Source: Flagellimonas lutaonensis
Lineage (GTDB): Bacteria > Bacteroidota > Bacteroidia > Flavobacteriales > Flavobacteriaceae
Reading direction: 5' to 3'
Assembly (NCBI RefSeq): GCF_000963865.1
Contig: NZ_CP011071.1
Location: 872,501 to 936,500 of the forward strand
DNA length: 64,000 bases
Shown here piece by piece: positions 36,785 through 44,686 of the stretch (its first letter is position 1; the number at the start of each line of letters is the position of its first letter). The notes beneath the pieces are model-generated. The model made no database searches, was not told the DNA's origin, and was given only the letters and a program-made list of their open reading frames with translations. The position numbers were made by a program, and so were the translations under genes.

Positions 36785-37609
36785 ATGAAAACAAAACAGA
36801 TGCTTTTAAGCCTTACCACACTAACCATCTGTTTGTTTATGAAGGCCCAAGAAAAGTACCATTGCAATGGTGATGACTGCGGGTTTGCACCCGGCGAGGT
36901 GGTCTATCTCTTTGGTGACGATGTAAAGCTGCGCAGTCAGCCCACCACCGAATCTAAGGTCATCAAGATTTTGGAAATCGGCACCGAGTTGACCGTTCTT
37001 GAAAAGACCGAAAACTCTTGGCCGTACCGCGGTATCGACTCACCCTTTTATAAGGTTGATTACAAAGGCACCACGGGCTATGTACTTGGTGGGCTCATCT
37101 CTTTGGAAAAAAAGGAGCTGAACGGCAGCACCTATCTCTTCGGCTACTCAAGGTCGGGCGATTTAGAGTACCTGAACATTAGAAGTCCCAAGCCTGATGG
37201 CAGCTTTACCGAGAATACGCTGCGCTTGGCCCATTCGGGCATTACCATACAGGCCCACGGCAACAAGGGCCTTTCCGGTGTTGACGGCATACTGTACATC
37301 AATTACAAAGCTGAGGCCTGCGGCATGCAGGGCGGCGGTATTTACTGCTTTCAAGAGGGTCATCGTTTGATTCCCGTGGCACGGCTGACACAGGTGTCAG
37401 AGGCGGGCGTTTTCTATAGATGGGAGACCTTTGTGTTCCCAACGGACCAAGAAGGCGTGGCCGGTAAGATTTTGTTTAAAAAAGAACAGGGCGAAAATCT
37501 GGACGATGACAGTAAGTGGCACAAGATTACCACCGAGACCCGTGAACTGGTCTGGGCCAATGGCCGATTGGTACCCGACTATAAAGAACGGCCCACAAAT
37601 GCAATGTGA
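36785..37609 (+). CDS. Secreted SH3-domain protein
   Basis: The 274-residue product has a signal peptide (cleavage after MKAQ, about 21). A Cys pair (CNGDDCGF) is followed by a bacterial SH3 domain (about 38-105: VVYLFGDDVKLRSQPTTESK, TELTVLEKTENSWPYR, YKGTTGYVLGGLI). A C-terminal beta-rich region of about 165 residues contains EACGMQGGGIYCFQ with another Cys pair. Bacterial SH3 modules often bind peptidoglycan or peptides. Not further classifiable. A terminator lies at 37639. Confidence 0.75.
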   Translation: MKTKQMLLSLTTLTICLFMKAQEKYHCNGDDCGFAPGEVVYLFGDDVKLRSQPTTESKVIKILEIGTELTVLEKTENSWPYRGIDSPFYKVDYKGTTGYVLGGLISLEKKELNGSTYLFGYSRSGDLEYLNIRSPKPDGSFTENTLRLAHSGITIQAHGNKGLSGVDGILYINYKAEACGMQGGGIYCFQEGHRLIPVARLTQVSEAGVFYRWETFVFPTDQEGVAGKILFKKEQGENLDDDSKWHKITTETRELVWANGRLVPDYKERPTNAM

Positions 37610-37638
37610 GGTTGTATGTGGATTACAAACATGAAAAA

Positions 37639-37662
37639 CTGGGGGTTTGCCCCGGTTTTTTT
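37639..37662 (+). terminator. Rho-independent terminator of the SH3 gene
   Basis: CTGGGG, loop GTTTG, CCCCGG, then seven T on the plus strand, 30 bp past the stop. Confidence 0.8.
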
Positions 37663-37944
37663 ATGGTTTTTGTGCAATGGTTTATGGCCGTTAACAATTA
37701 TCCTACCCTTTAATTTTAGACATATTAACTTATGCATATAAAAGATATATAGAGCATAGGGTCTATATTACTATGTTGGGCTTCATTTAAAAGTGCCGAC
37801 CCACAAGCAAAGAGTGCTAAACGCACACATTGCTTTTTTGCCAACGCGTTGACTGAATAAAATTGTGAGTAATATGATTGACAGAATCAAGGAAAAAGTG
37901 GTCATTTTGGTATCTTAGCAAGACTAAATTAGGACAAGTAGATA
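37663..37944. other. AT-rich gap upstream of the restriction-modification genes
   Basis: No credible gene. It contains GTTGGGCTTC at 37775-37784, whose near-complement GAAGGCCCAAC occurs at 39929-39939, so the restriction-modification pair sits between short inverted words. A TATCTTAG box near 37910 may be a degenerate -7 for the methyltransferase gene. Base composition shifts to AT-rich here. Confidence 0.45.
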
Positions 37945-39216
37945 ATGGAATTAAAGGAAAAGATTACGGTAGAAGAAGTGAATGGAAAAGCATTCAAAAT
38001 TAGAATGGTTGAAGCTTCAGAACACGGTAATGCTGCATTAACCCACTATTTGCTTAATCATAAAAATGACGTTGCTAGCTTCTATAAAGAAGAAGCACTA
38101 AACCACCTAAGGAGAGCTCTAGAATACAAGTTTCCAGAAGACAATATCACAAGTAAAGCAGCCGAGGAAGCTTTACAATACATGATTTTTGACTTTCAAA
38201 AAGAAATCCCCTTCCCTGCTCCAACAAAACCAAAATTCAAATTCATTGACTTATTCGCAGGAATTGGGGGTTTTCGACTTGCAATGCAAAATCTTGGCGG
38301 AAAATGTGTTTACACCAGCGAATGGGATGAACAGGCAAAGAAGACTTATCAAGCCAACTTCGGTGAGGTTCCATTTGGTGACATAACTAAGGAAGAAACT
38401 AAAAGATTCATACCCGACAATTTTGATGTTCTATGTGCAGGTTTTCCATGTCAGGCATTTTCAATCGCAGGCAGAAGAGGTGGATTTGAAGACACTAGGG
38501 GCACATTGTTCTTTGATGTAGCCGAGATAATTAAAAGAAAACAGCCAAAAGCAATTTTCCTTGAAAATGTCAAAGGGCTTAGAAATCATGACAAGGGCAA
38601 AACACTAAAAACGATTCTAAATGTTCTCCGAGAGGACTTAGGCTATTATGTGCCTGAACCTCAAATTCTAAACGCCAAAGACTTTGGTGTTCCTCAAAAT
38701 CGTGAACGAATATTCATAGTTGGTTTCAGAAGTGACTTAGGAATAGATGAATTTGAGTATCCTGAACCAACCAATCAAACAGTTGCATTTGAAGATGTAA
38801 AAGAAGAAGAAACGGTTTCTGTTAAATACTACTTATCGGACACTTACCTAAATACCTTAGTCAAACACAAACAGCGACACGAGAGCAAAGGCAATGGGTT
38901 TGGCTACGAAATAATTCCTGACGATGGGATAGCAAATGCCGTTGTATGCGGAGGAATGGGAAGAGAACGAAATCTTGTCTATGATGACCGGCTTGAAGAC
39001 TTCACTCCTGTGACTCATATCAAAGGTGAGGTGAACAGACAAGGAATCAGGAAAATGACGCCAAGAGAATGGGCAAGACTCCAAGGCTTTCCTGACAACT
39101 TTCTGATTCCAGTTTCTGATGCTTCTGCCTATAAGCAATTTGGAAATTCAGTTGCAGTTCCAGCCATTCAGGCAACTGCAAAAGAAATAATTAAACGATT
39201 GTTGAAACATGCTTAA
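37945..39216 (+). CDS. DNA (cytosine-5-)-methyltransferase, type II
   Basis: The 423-residue enzyme methylates cytosine in a specific DNA site, protecting host DNA. An extension of about 90 residues precedes the catalytic core. Motif I is FIDLFAGIGGFRLA (about 94-107), motif IV is CAGFPCQAFS with nucleophile Cys169, motif VI is LENV, motif VIII is QNRERIFIVG, the target-recognition region is about 275-370, motif IX is MTPREWARLQGFP and motif X is QFGNSVAVPAI. The order I to X is that of ordinary m5C enzymes. It overlaps the nuclease gene by 8 bp. It is clearly AT-richer than neighbouring genes, suggesting horizontal transfer. The recognition site cannot be read from sequence by eye. Confidence 0.95.
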   Translation: MELKEKITVEEVNGKAFKIRMVEASEHGNAALTHYLLNHKNDVASFYKEEALNHLRRALEYKFPEDNITSKAAEEALQYMIFDFQKEIPFPAPTKPKFKFIDLFAGIGGFRLAMQNLGGKCVYTSEWDEQAKKTYQANFGEVPFGDITKEETKRFIPDNFDVLCAGFPCQAFSIAGRRGGFEDTRGTLFFDVAEIIKRKQPKAIFLENVKGLRNHDKGKTLKTILNVLREDLGYYVPEPQILNAKDFGVPQNRERIFIVGFRSDLGIDEFEYPEPTNQTVAFEDVKEEETVSVKYYLSDTYLNTLVKHKQRHESKGNGFGYEIIPDDGIANAVVCGGMGRERNLVYDDRLEDFTPVTHIKGEVNRQGIRKMTPREWARLQGFPDNFLIPVSDASAYKQFGNSVAVPAIQATAKEIIKRLLKHA

Positions 39217-39832
39217 AGAACTTGGAATAATAATCGGCAAAGACACCAAAGCAGGAAACATATTTGAAAGTTTGTTTCCAGATTTTATGGACTTTAAGTA
39301 TGAAAAGCCGTCTGAATATATCAAACACCTTTGGGACAAGTACGAAAGTCAAGATGACCGTAATTCGAACTTGAACGGAAAAATGTTTGAATACATACTT
39401 GCTTCATTATGTATTAGAGAAGGTATCTTACCATTATACTTGAGTGCAAAAGTTGCCTTCGTTCCAAATGTCATTTATGACCTCATGTTTTACACGAAAG
39501 AAAGAGGACCTATTTGTTGGAGTGTGAAAACAAGCCTAAGAGAAAGGTATAAGCAAGCTGACCTCGAATCAATCGCATTAAAATATGTTCACCGAAAAGC
39601 ATTGAGTTACCTTATAACTCTAAGTGAAGAAGCAAAGGGTGTGAAGGAAAAAATTAAGAGTGGTGATGTTATTGGACTTGATAATGTAATTATCGCTGCG
39701 ACTCCTGAATTTGACCAACTCGTTGCAGACTTAAAGACTTTCAAATTTGAGGAACCGCCAACTGTAAAGGTTATCGAATCTACACAAGTTGTAACTATTG
39801 AGAAAGTTAAATCTGTATTCCCACGGTCATAG
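39209..39832 (+). CDS. Type II restriction endonuclease
   Basis: The 207-residue protein is encoded immediately after and overlapping the m5C methyltransferase, the normal place for the cognate nuclease. A PD-(D/E)xK-like centre is visible: conserved Glu in NGKMFEYILASL, Asp in NVIYDLMFYT, and the strand CWSVKTS, where Ser replaces the usual Glu/Asp before x-Lys. This architecture supports a cleaving enzyme for the same site that the partner modifies. No control (C) protein gene is present. The specific family and target sequence are not assigned. Composition is AT-rich like the methyltransferase. Confidence 0.8.
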   Translation: MLKELGIIIGKDTKAGNIFESLFPDFMDFKYEKPSEYIKHLWDKYESQDDRNSNLNGKMFEYILASLCIREGILPLYLSAKVAFVPNVIYDLMFYTKERGPICWSVKTSLRERYKQADLESIALKYVHRKALSYLITLSEEAKGVKEKIKSGDVIGLDNVIIAATPEFDQLVADLKTFKFEEPPTVKVIESTQVVTIEKVKSVFPRS

Positions 39833-39944
39833 CCACACACAATGTCAAGCCGCTCAAAGCAAATGCTCGATCCAGAGCTTGTCAAAGAGTGTGTCTATTC
39901 CAACGCTTGGACGAAAAAGAAAAAACACGAAGGCCCAACAAAAG

Positions 39945-40130
39945 GATAGTGCATAGCACCCTGCGGGATGCTACGGCACCATACATTGAACGATGGTGTC
40001 GAATACGCCTGCGGCGTACTTTTAACCGCGCGGCGATCGTGTCGAATTATTCATTTCTTTTTTATTGATTTTTACAGGAATTCATCGGTCGCTACGCTCG
40101 GTCGCCTGCGGCGTACTTTTGTTGCGCAGT
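39945..40130. repeat. Palindrome-rich scar after the restriction-modification genes
   Basis: Small hairpins follow one another: CCC-TGC-GGG inside TAGCA/TGCTA arms (about 39954-39973), CACCAT/ATGGTG (about 39979-40000), TACGCC-TGC-GGCGTA (about 40005-40020) and CCGCGCGG (about 40026). The block CGCCTGCGGCGTACTTTT occurs again near 40103, after GGTCGCTACGCTCGGTC. No gene is present between 39833 and 40242. The region looks like debris of interspersed palindromic repeats at the edge of an acquired segment. Confidence 0.6.
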
Positions 40131-40192
40131 TGTAGTGCCATACCAGATTCCCCTTGTAACCAATAGGAATAACCATCTCATTTTATACGAGA

Positions 40193-40220
40193 CAAAAAAA
40201 AGCCACCCCAAGGGGTAGCT
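40193..40220 (-). terminator. Rho-independent terminator of the DUF6607 gene
   Basis: On the minus strand AGCTACCCC, loop TT, GGGGTGGCT (9 bp, one G-U) is followed by eight T (complement of 40193-40200). Confidence 0.85.
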
Positions 40221-40242
40221 TTCAACTTAAAACCAACCAAAG

Positions 40243-41169
40243 CTACTTGGCAATAAAGGCCTCAATGGTCTCGTCAATATGCTGCTCGGTCTTTTTAAAT
40301 TCGTCATCGAACAAGAGGTCAAATAACCGCTTGTCGTCTACCTTGGCATTGAGTTGTAGGTCTTGCTTGCGTTCAAAAACCTCATTCCATTTATCGCGTA
40401 CAAGGGCCCAATCGGCTTGGTTGGCGGCCCACCAGTCTTGTGCGGCCTTGCAACGGGCATCGGCCACTTTTTTATAGACGTTCAACCCTTTTTCCTCGGC
40501 AAGAACCATATCTTCAGCACCGGCCTTACGAACAATTTTTTTGTTGTCTTGATCATGAATCCAACCTTCGGCGGTGATCTCATGTTTGTTGGTACGTTCG
40601 GTAACGTTGTAGTCGCTTCGCTTAGTGTACTCCCTTCTTGGCAATGGGGCATCGGTGGTATTTTCCCAAAAACTTTTGCCATCTACATGCACCCAAGTGG
40701 CTGAGCCCTCATAACGCGGACTGTCATCTACTTGGTACACCTTTTGGGTCCACTGCCCCTTAACGGCCTCTGGGGGCAAAGAGGTGTAGGTCCATTTGTT
40801 GTCGTGGTCGTACTCGTACAGGTCGGTGTTCTCATACAGCCAATCTTGCCGCCAATGCTTGATGACCTTGGGCTGGTCTGGCCGACCCACGATCAATAGG
40901 TGCTGCATGACGATTTTGTCATCATTGTCCTCTACCAATTGCACCCACTCCAACCCCTTGTCGTGTTTGGTTGCCGAGGGTTGGTAGGCATCGCTGTCGG
41001 CGTAGTTGAAGGTCTCGGCAAAGTTAAAGCTGACCTCGTAGCAGCCACACATGCTCTTAATGGCCGCTTGGTCTTTTTCTTTCTTGGTCTGGGCCACTGC
41101 CACTACTGCAGCGCAGAGGGCAAATAGGGTCAAAAAATGTACGGGTCTCATTTTCAGGTTTGTTTTCAT
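40243..41169 (-). CDS. DUF6607-family secreted protein of the haem locus
   Basis: The 308-residue product has a signal peptide (cleavage after AVAQ, about 26). The mature part starts with a Cys pair (SMCGCYEVSFNFAETF), contains QHLLIVGRPDQPKVIKHWRQ and WTYTSLPPEAVKGQWTQKVY, and ends in a charged helical segment (about 245-308). The pattern fits the Bacteroidota family DUF6607, often found beside haem/iron TonB receptors. It is divergent from the TonB receptor-HmuY-DoxX operon across a regulatory region with an inverted repeat. Role in haem handling is inferred from context. ATG 41169 and 41151 are both possible. Confidence 0.75.
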   Translation of the reverse strand: MKTNLKMRPVHFLTLFALCAAVVAVAQTKKEKDQAAIKSMCGCYEVSFNFAETFNYADSDAYQPSATKHDKGLEWVQLVEDNDDKIVMQHLLIVGRPDQPKVIKHWRQDWLYENTDLYEYDHDNKWTYTSLPPEAVKGQWTQKVYQVDDSPRYEGSATWVHVDGKSFWENTTDAPLPRREYTKRSDYNVTERTNKHEITAEGWIHDQDNKKIVRKAGAEDMVLAEEKGLNVYKKVADARCKAAQDWWAANQADWALVRDKWNEVFERKQDLQLNAKVDDKRLFDLLFDDEFKKTEQHIDETIEAFIAK

Positions 41170-41204
41170 CTGGGTCTTGTTAAAAGTGAAAAAAATAATT
41201 ATTC

Positions 41205-41271
41205 TTATTTAGACTGATTTAAAATAAAATATATATTTGCCACAAATCTAATTAAGAATGAGTCTAAATAA
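41205..41271. promoter_or_regulatory. Haem-operon promoter with flanking inverted repeat (candidate iron operator)
   Basis: TTTA (41208-41211), a 20-bp spacer and TATATTTG (41232-41239) form a Bacteroidota promoter for the TonB receptor gene. The 11-bp arms TTATTTAGACT (41205-41215) and AGTCTAAATAA (41261-41271) are perfect inverted repeats. One overlaps the -33 and the other the first codons of the receptor. That fits a repressor operator, plausibly for Fur or another iron/haem regulator, serving this gene and perhaps the divergent DUF6607 gene. Confidence 0.55.
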
Positions 41272-43360
41272 AAAATGTTTTGCCATATTTTTTTTAGTAC
41301 TGTCAGTTTTTCAAGGGATGGCACAGAAAAGAACCTCCCCAGAAAAAGACTCCATTCTTACCGAAAACCTGGATGAGGTGATCGTCACGGCTACCCGAAC
41401 GGTGCGCCAACTGTCATCGTTGCCCCTGCCCGTAACCCTGATCGCACAAGAGCAATTGCAGCAGACGGGGGTAACACGCCTCAACGAAATCTTGAACGAA
41501 CAGACGGGGATCGTCATGACCCCCGATGCCACTATCGGTGGTGGCGAAGGTGTGCAGATTCAAGGCATCGCCTCCGATTATATACTGGTGTTGATCGATG
41601 GGGTGCCAGTAGTGGGTAGAAGCAGTGGTAATTTAGACCTTAGTCGGTTTGCCATCGGCAATATCAAACAAATAGAGGTGGTCAAAGGGCCTTCTTCAAG
41701 CCTTTTTGGCTCCGAGGCCCTGGGCGGTGTAATCAACATCATTACCGAAAAACCAAAAAACAGAAAAATAAACGGGCAGGTAGCGCACCGGGCGGCCACT
41801 TTTAACAACCAGAATACGACCATAAACGTGAAACAGCGGAAAGAAAAGGTGGGCTACTCGCTCTTTATAGACCGTTTGAGCACTGATGGCTACAACCTTG
41901 CCCCCGGCAACGGAACACAGACCGTAAACCCATTTTTCAATTACACATTCAATGGCAGGGTGTTTTATGACGCTTCTGACAAGCTCCGTTTTTTTCTCTC
42001 CGGCCGTTACTTTCTTCAAGATTTTGACATACCCTCTGGCACCAGTGAAGAACGCGATGCAAATGCCCACTTACGGGTTGACCATCGTTTCTCTGAAAAA
42101 TCCCGGTTGGAATATGAATTGTACTACACCCGGTATAGCACCAACGAGCAGACCTTTGACCCCGTCAATAACGATATCTTATTGGACAATGACTTTGACC
42201 AAAGACTGTTTCGGCCAGAGGTACGCTACAACCATTCGTTGAACAGTGGTACCCTTACCGTGGGTGCCGGTTACAATTTTGAAACCCTTGACCGTTCGTT
42301 GTTTGCCGACCAGGTCAGTTTTGATTCCCAATATGTTTTTGCACAGTACGATTTTAAACCGTCTGAAAAGCTGAACCTCATTATAGGCGCCCGTTTTGAC
42401 AACCATAGCGAGTACAATTCACAGCTTAGCCCAAAACTCTCGGCGCGGTACGACCTGAATTCAAATTGGGCATTGAAGGGTTCGGTGGGAAGCGGGTTCA
42501 AGGCACCCGATTTTCGTCAGCTGTATTTAGATTTCACCAATGCGGCCGGTGGTGGTTATTCCATTTTTGGTAAGGAGGTGGAGGCCCAGGGTATTCAACG
42601 TTTGCAAGAAAACGATGAGATTGCCAACTTAGTAGTGGACCCATCTGAATTGGGAGAGCGGTTGGATGCCGAGCGTTCCATAGGCTACAATTTGGGGGTG
42701 GCCTACAAAAAAGGGAAGCTTCGGGCCGATCTAAATCTGTTCAGGAACGATTTTGAGAACCTAATCGACATTCGCATACTCGCCTCAAAGACCAATGGCC
42801 AAAACGTATTCGGCTACATCAACCGTGAGGCGGTCTATACCCAAGGCCTAGAGCTTGACGTACAGTACAAGGCCTTGGAAAATCTAAATCTCTCCGCGGG
42901 TTATCAACTCTTGTACGCCTATGACAAAGCAAAAGAAACAGCGGTCGAGAACGGTGAGGTTTTTGCACGCGACCCCAACACCCTACAGACCGTTCGCTTG
43001 ACCAAAGAGGATTATTTCGGTCTCGAAAACCGTTCGCGCCATACCCTAAACCTCAAGGCATTCTATGAAGTGCCCAAGTGGGGTGCCAATGCCAATCTTC
43101 GGGTGGTCTATCGCAGTCGTTTTGGGCTTACCGACCGCAATGGCAACGATTTATTGGACGAATTTGACGATGCCTTTATCAAGGGTTACGCCCTTGTAAA
43201 CCTATCGTTCGGAAAAAGATTTTACAAAAACTACCAAGTGCAAGTGGGGGCCAACAATCTGTTGGACTTCAAGGGCAACAATCCCTTGGCGGCGCAAGAC
43301 AACAAAGTGTTGGTCAACCCCGGCATACAACTGTTCACACGACTTTCTATTCAATTTTAA
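41258..43360 (+). CDS. TonB-dependent haem receptor (HmuR-like)
   Basis: The 700-residue outer-membrane receptor has a signal peptide (cleavage after GMAQ, about 22), a TonB box-like stretch (ENLDEVIVTATR, about 36-47), a plug domain (about 50-165: GEGVQIQGIASDYILVLIDG, IEVVKGPSSSLFGSEALGGV) and a 22-stranded-type barrel (about 170-700) ending in LFTRLSIQF with C-terminal Phe. Downstream HmuY and the divergent DUF6607 gene make haem or haemoprotein uptake the best guess. Energised by TonB-ExbBD encoded elsewhere. It has a promoter and inverted-repeat operator directly upstream. Confidence 0.9.
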   Translation: MSLNKKCFAIFFLVLSVFQGMAQKRTSPEKDSILTENLDEVIVTATRTVRQLSSLPLPVTLIAQEQLQQTGVTRLNEILNEQTGIVMTPDATIGGGEGVQIQGIASDYILVLIDGVPVVGRSSGNLDLSRFAIGNIKQIEVVKGPSSSLFGSEALGGVINIITEKPKNRKINGQVAHRAATFNNQNTTINVKQRKEKVGYSLFIDRLSTDGYNLAPGNGTQTVNPFFNYTFNGRVFYDASDKLRFFLSGRYFLQDFDIPSGTSEERDANAHLRVDHRFSEKSRLEYELYYTRYSTNEQTFDPVNNDILLDNDFDQRLFRPEVRYNHSLNSGTLTVGAGYNFETLDRSLFADQVSFDSQYVFAQYDFKPSEKLNLIIGARFDNHSEYNSQLSPKLSARYDLNSNWALKGSVGSGFKAPDFRQLYLDFTNAAGGGYSIFGKEVEAQGIQRLQENDEIANLVVDPSELGERLDAERSIGYNLGVAYKKGKLRADLNLFRNDFENLIDIRILASKTNGQNVFGYINREAVYTQGLELDVQYKALENLNLSAGYQLLYAYDKAKETAVENGEVFARDPNTLQTVRLTKEDYFGLENRSRHTLNLKAFYEVPKWGANANLRVVYRSRFGLTDRNGNDLLDEFDDAFIKGYALVNLSFGKRFYKNYQVQVGANNLLDFKGNNPLAAQDNKVLVNPGIQLFTRLSIQF

Positions 43361-43372
43361 ACAAAAACCCTT

Positions 43373-44017
43373 ATGAAAACCCTTATGAGATTATCACAGA
43401 TTTTAGTATTGCTACTGGTATTTGTCGGATGTAGTGAAGACGATGACGACATGCCTCCCCTAAATGCCGTTGAGAGCAAAACGGCCAGTAACATTCACGC
43501 CCCCCAGAACGGAAGCCAAGGCGAGCCCGCAAGTGGGCCGTTCACCAAGTTCAGTTTTGAAACGGGCACGGTTACCGAAAGCGAAACCGAGTGGGACATT
43601 GCCTTTCGGGGCACCACCATTGCCGTAAATGGCGGCGAACCTACGGGTACGGCTGATGAACCAGCGCGAAACGGCAACGCCGGTGTTGCCATCGTAAACG
43701 GCACTTTTGCAGATGTGTCCACAGCAGAAGGGCTTTCTTTTTCGCAAGATGCCGATGGCGCTTTTGCCATTCCACTGGGTAGCGACCAAGGGTGGTACAA
43801 TTACAACTTTATGACCAATGTTGTGAGTCCCATCCCCGGTAAAATCTTAGTCTTTAGAACCCATGACGATAAGTACGCCAAGGTAGAAATACTCAGCTAT
43901 TACAAGGATGCCCCTACTGAGATAACCCCAGAAATAGCAGCGAACGACCTAAGGTACTATACGTTTCGCTACGTGTACAATCCGAATGAGGGAGAAACCA
44001 CATTAACAATCGAATGA
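43373..44017 (+). CDS. HmuY-family haem-binding lipoprotein
   Basis: The 214-residue lipoprotein has a lipobox (VFVGC, acylated Cys20) followed by an acidic run (SEDDDD) resembling a surface lipoprotein export signal. The beta-rich body contains FTKFSFETGTVTESETEWDI, VVSPIPGKILVFRTHDDKYA and YYTFRYVYNPNEG, all typical of HmuY. In Porphyromonas HmuY captures haem and hands it to the TonB receptor HmuR; the haem ligands here were not assigned. It lies 12 bp after the receptor gene and 1 bp before the DoxX-like gene, so one operon. Confidence 0.88.
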   Translation: MKTLMRLSQILVLLLVFVGCSEDDDDMPPLNAVESKTASNIHAPQNGSQGEPASGPFTKFSFETGTVTESETEWDIAFRGTTIAVNGGEPTGTADEPARNGNAGVAIVNGTFADVSTAEGLSFSQDADGAFAIPLGSDQGWYNYNFMTNVVSPIPGKILVFRTHDDKYAKVEILSYYKDAPTEITPEIAANDLRYYTFRYVYNPNEGETTLTIE

Positions 44018-44018
44018 G

Positions 44019-44465
44019 ATGAAGGCAATCAAAATTCTTTTTATAGCACTACGGCTGTTTTTGGGCGGATTCATGATCTATGGGGGCATCCAAAAATTTC
44101 AAAAACCCATTCCCGCCCCTATTGAAGTGGTCGAAAAGGCCGAGAAGTTCAAAGACCCCGCAAAACAAGAGACGCTGCAGAAAATACTATATATCAGTGG
44201 TAGCAAGCAGACCGGTTATTTCTGGCAATTGTTGGGCATTTGCGAGCTGTTGTTCGGACTGTTATTGATTCTGCAATACCCGGCCTTTGTAGGTGCATTG
44301 TTGCTACTGCCCATTACCCTGAACATCTTTCTCTTCCATCTTTTTTTGGAAGCGGACGAGGTGGGCGAACTGCTTCAGACCGGGGCAATTTTTGGCATAA
44401 ATATTGCTTTAGTCTTAAAAGAACACAACAGATGGAAGCATTTGTTGTGGATTAAGCCTTTGTAG
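44019..44465 (+). CDS. DoxX-like inner-membrane protein
   Basis: The 148-residue protein has four hydrophobic helices (LFIALRLFLGGFMIYGGIQK, WQLLGICELLFGLLLIL, AFVGALLLLPITLNIFLFHL, TGAIFGINIALVL) and the DoxX-type start RLFLGGFMIYGGIQKF. DoxX-like proteins are often linked with redox or respiratory functions. Here it is the last gene of the receptor-HmuY operon, so a link with haem or iron metabolism is likely. It starts 1 bp after the HmuY stop and is followed by a strong terminator. Confidence 0.8.
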   Translation: MKAIKILFIALRLFLGGFMIYGGIQKFQKPIPAPIEVVEKAEKFKDPAKQETLQKILYISGSKQTGYFWQLLGICELLFGLLLILQYPAFVGALLLLPITLNIFLFHLFLEADEVGELLQTGAIFGINIALVLKEHNRWKHLLWIKPL

Positions 44466-44491
44466 CTTATTTTAAGTTTGAGTTAGTTGCG

Positions 44492-44520
44492 AAAACCCGG
44501 GCAATGCCCGGGTTTTTGTT
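44492..44520 (+). terminator. Rho-independent terminator of the haem operon
   Basis: An 11-bp stem AAAACCCGGGC/GCCCGGGTTTT with loop AAT and a T-rich tail, 27 bp after the DoxX-like stop. Confidence 0.88.
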
Positions 44521-44593
44521 TGGAAACGTTTTCGAGCCCTCAAAGTCTTCCATATGAAAATAGCACAGTGAGCTAATCTAAGTTCTTAATTCC

Positions 44594-44686
44594 AGTCATT
44601 TCGAACGTCCCGATAGCTATCGGGAATGAGAAATCTCAATAACCATCTATTGGATTTCTCAGTCGTTACACTCCTTCGAAATGACT
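44594..44686. repeat. Nested palindromic interspersed repeat at the hemL 3' end
   Basis: Outer arms AGTCATTTCGAA (44594-44605) and TTCGAAATGACT (44675-44686) are perfect. Inside are the perfect 16-bp palindrome CCCGATAGCTATCGGG (44608-44623) and arms TGAGAAATC/GATTTCTCA. The right outer arm overlaps the hemL stop codon (44685-44687). Words of this kind (CATTTCGAA, GAGAAATC) recur in flavobacterial intergenic repeats. Confidence 0.75.

Noticed and set aside
37775-40020. Integron cassette reading of the restriction-modification genes, because GTTGGGC and GCCCAAC match attC core words
   Set aside because: No second core word follows at the proper distance after 39939 and no integrase is in view; the words are too short to support an attC claim.
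39833-40140. CRISPR array or tRNA in the palindrome-rich gap
   Set aside because: Repeats are not evenly spaced direct repeats with unique spacers, and no cloverleaf with anticodon was found.
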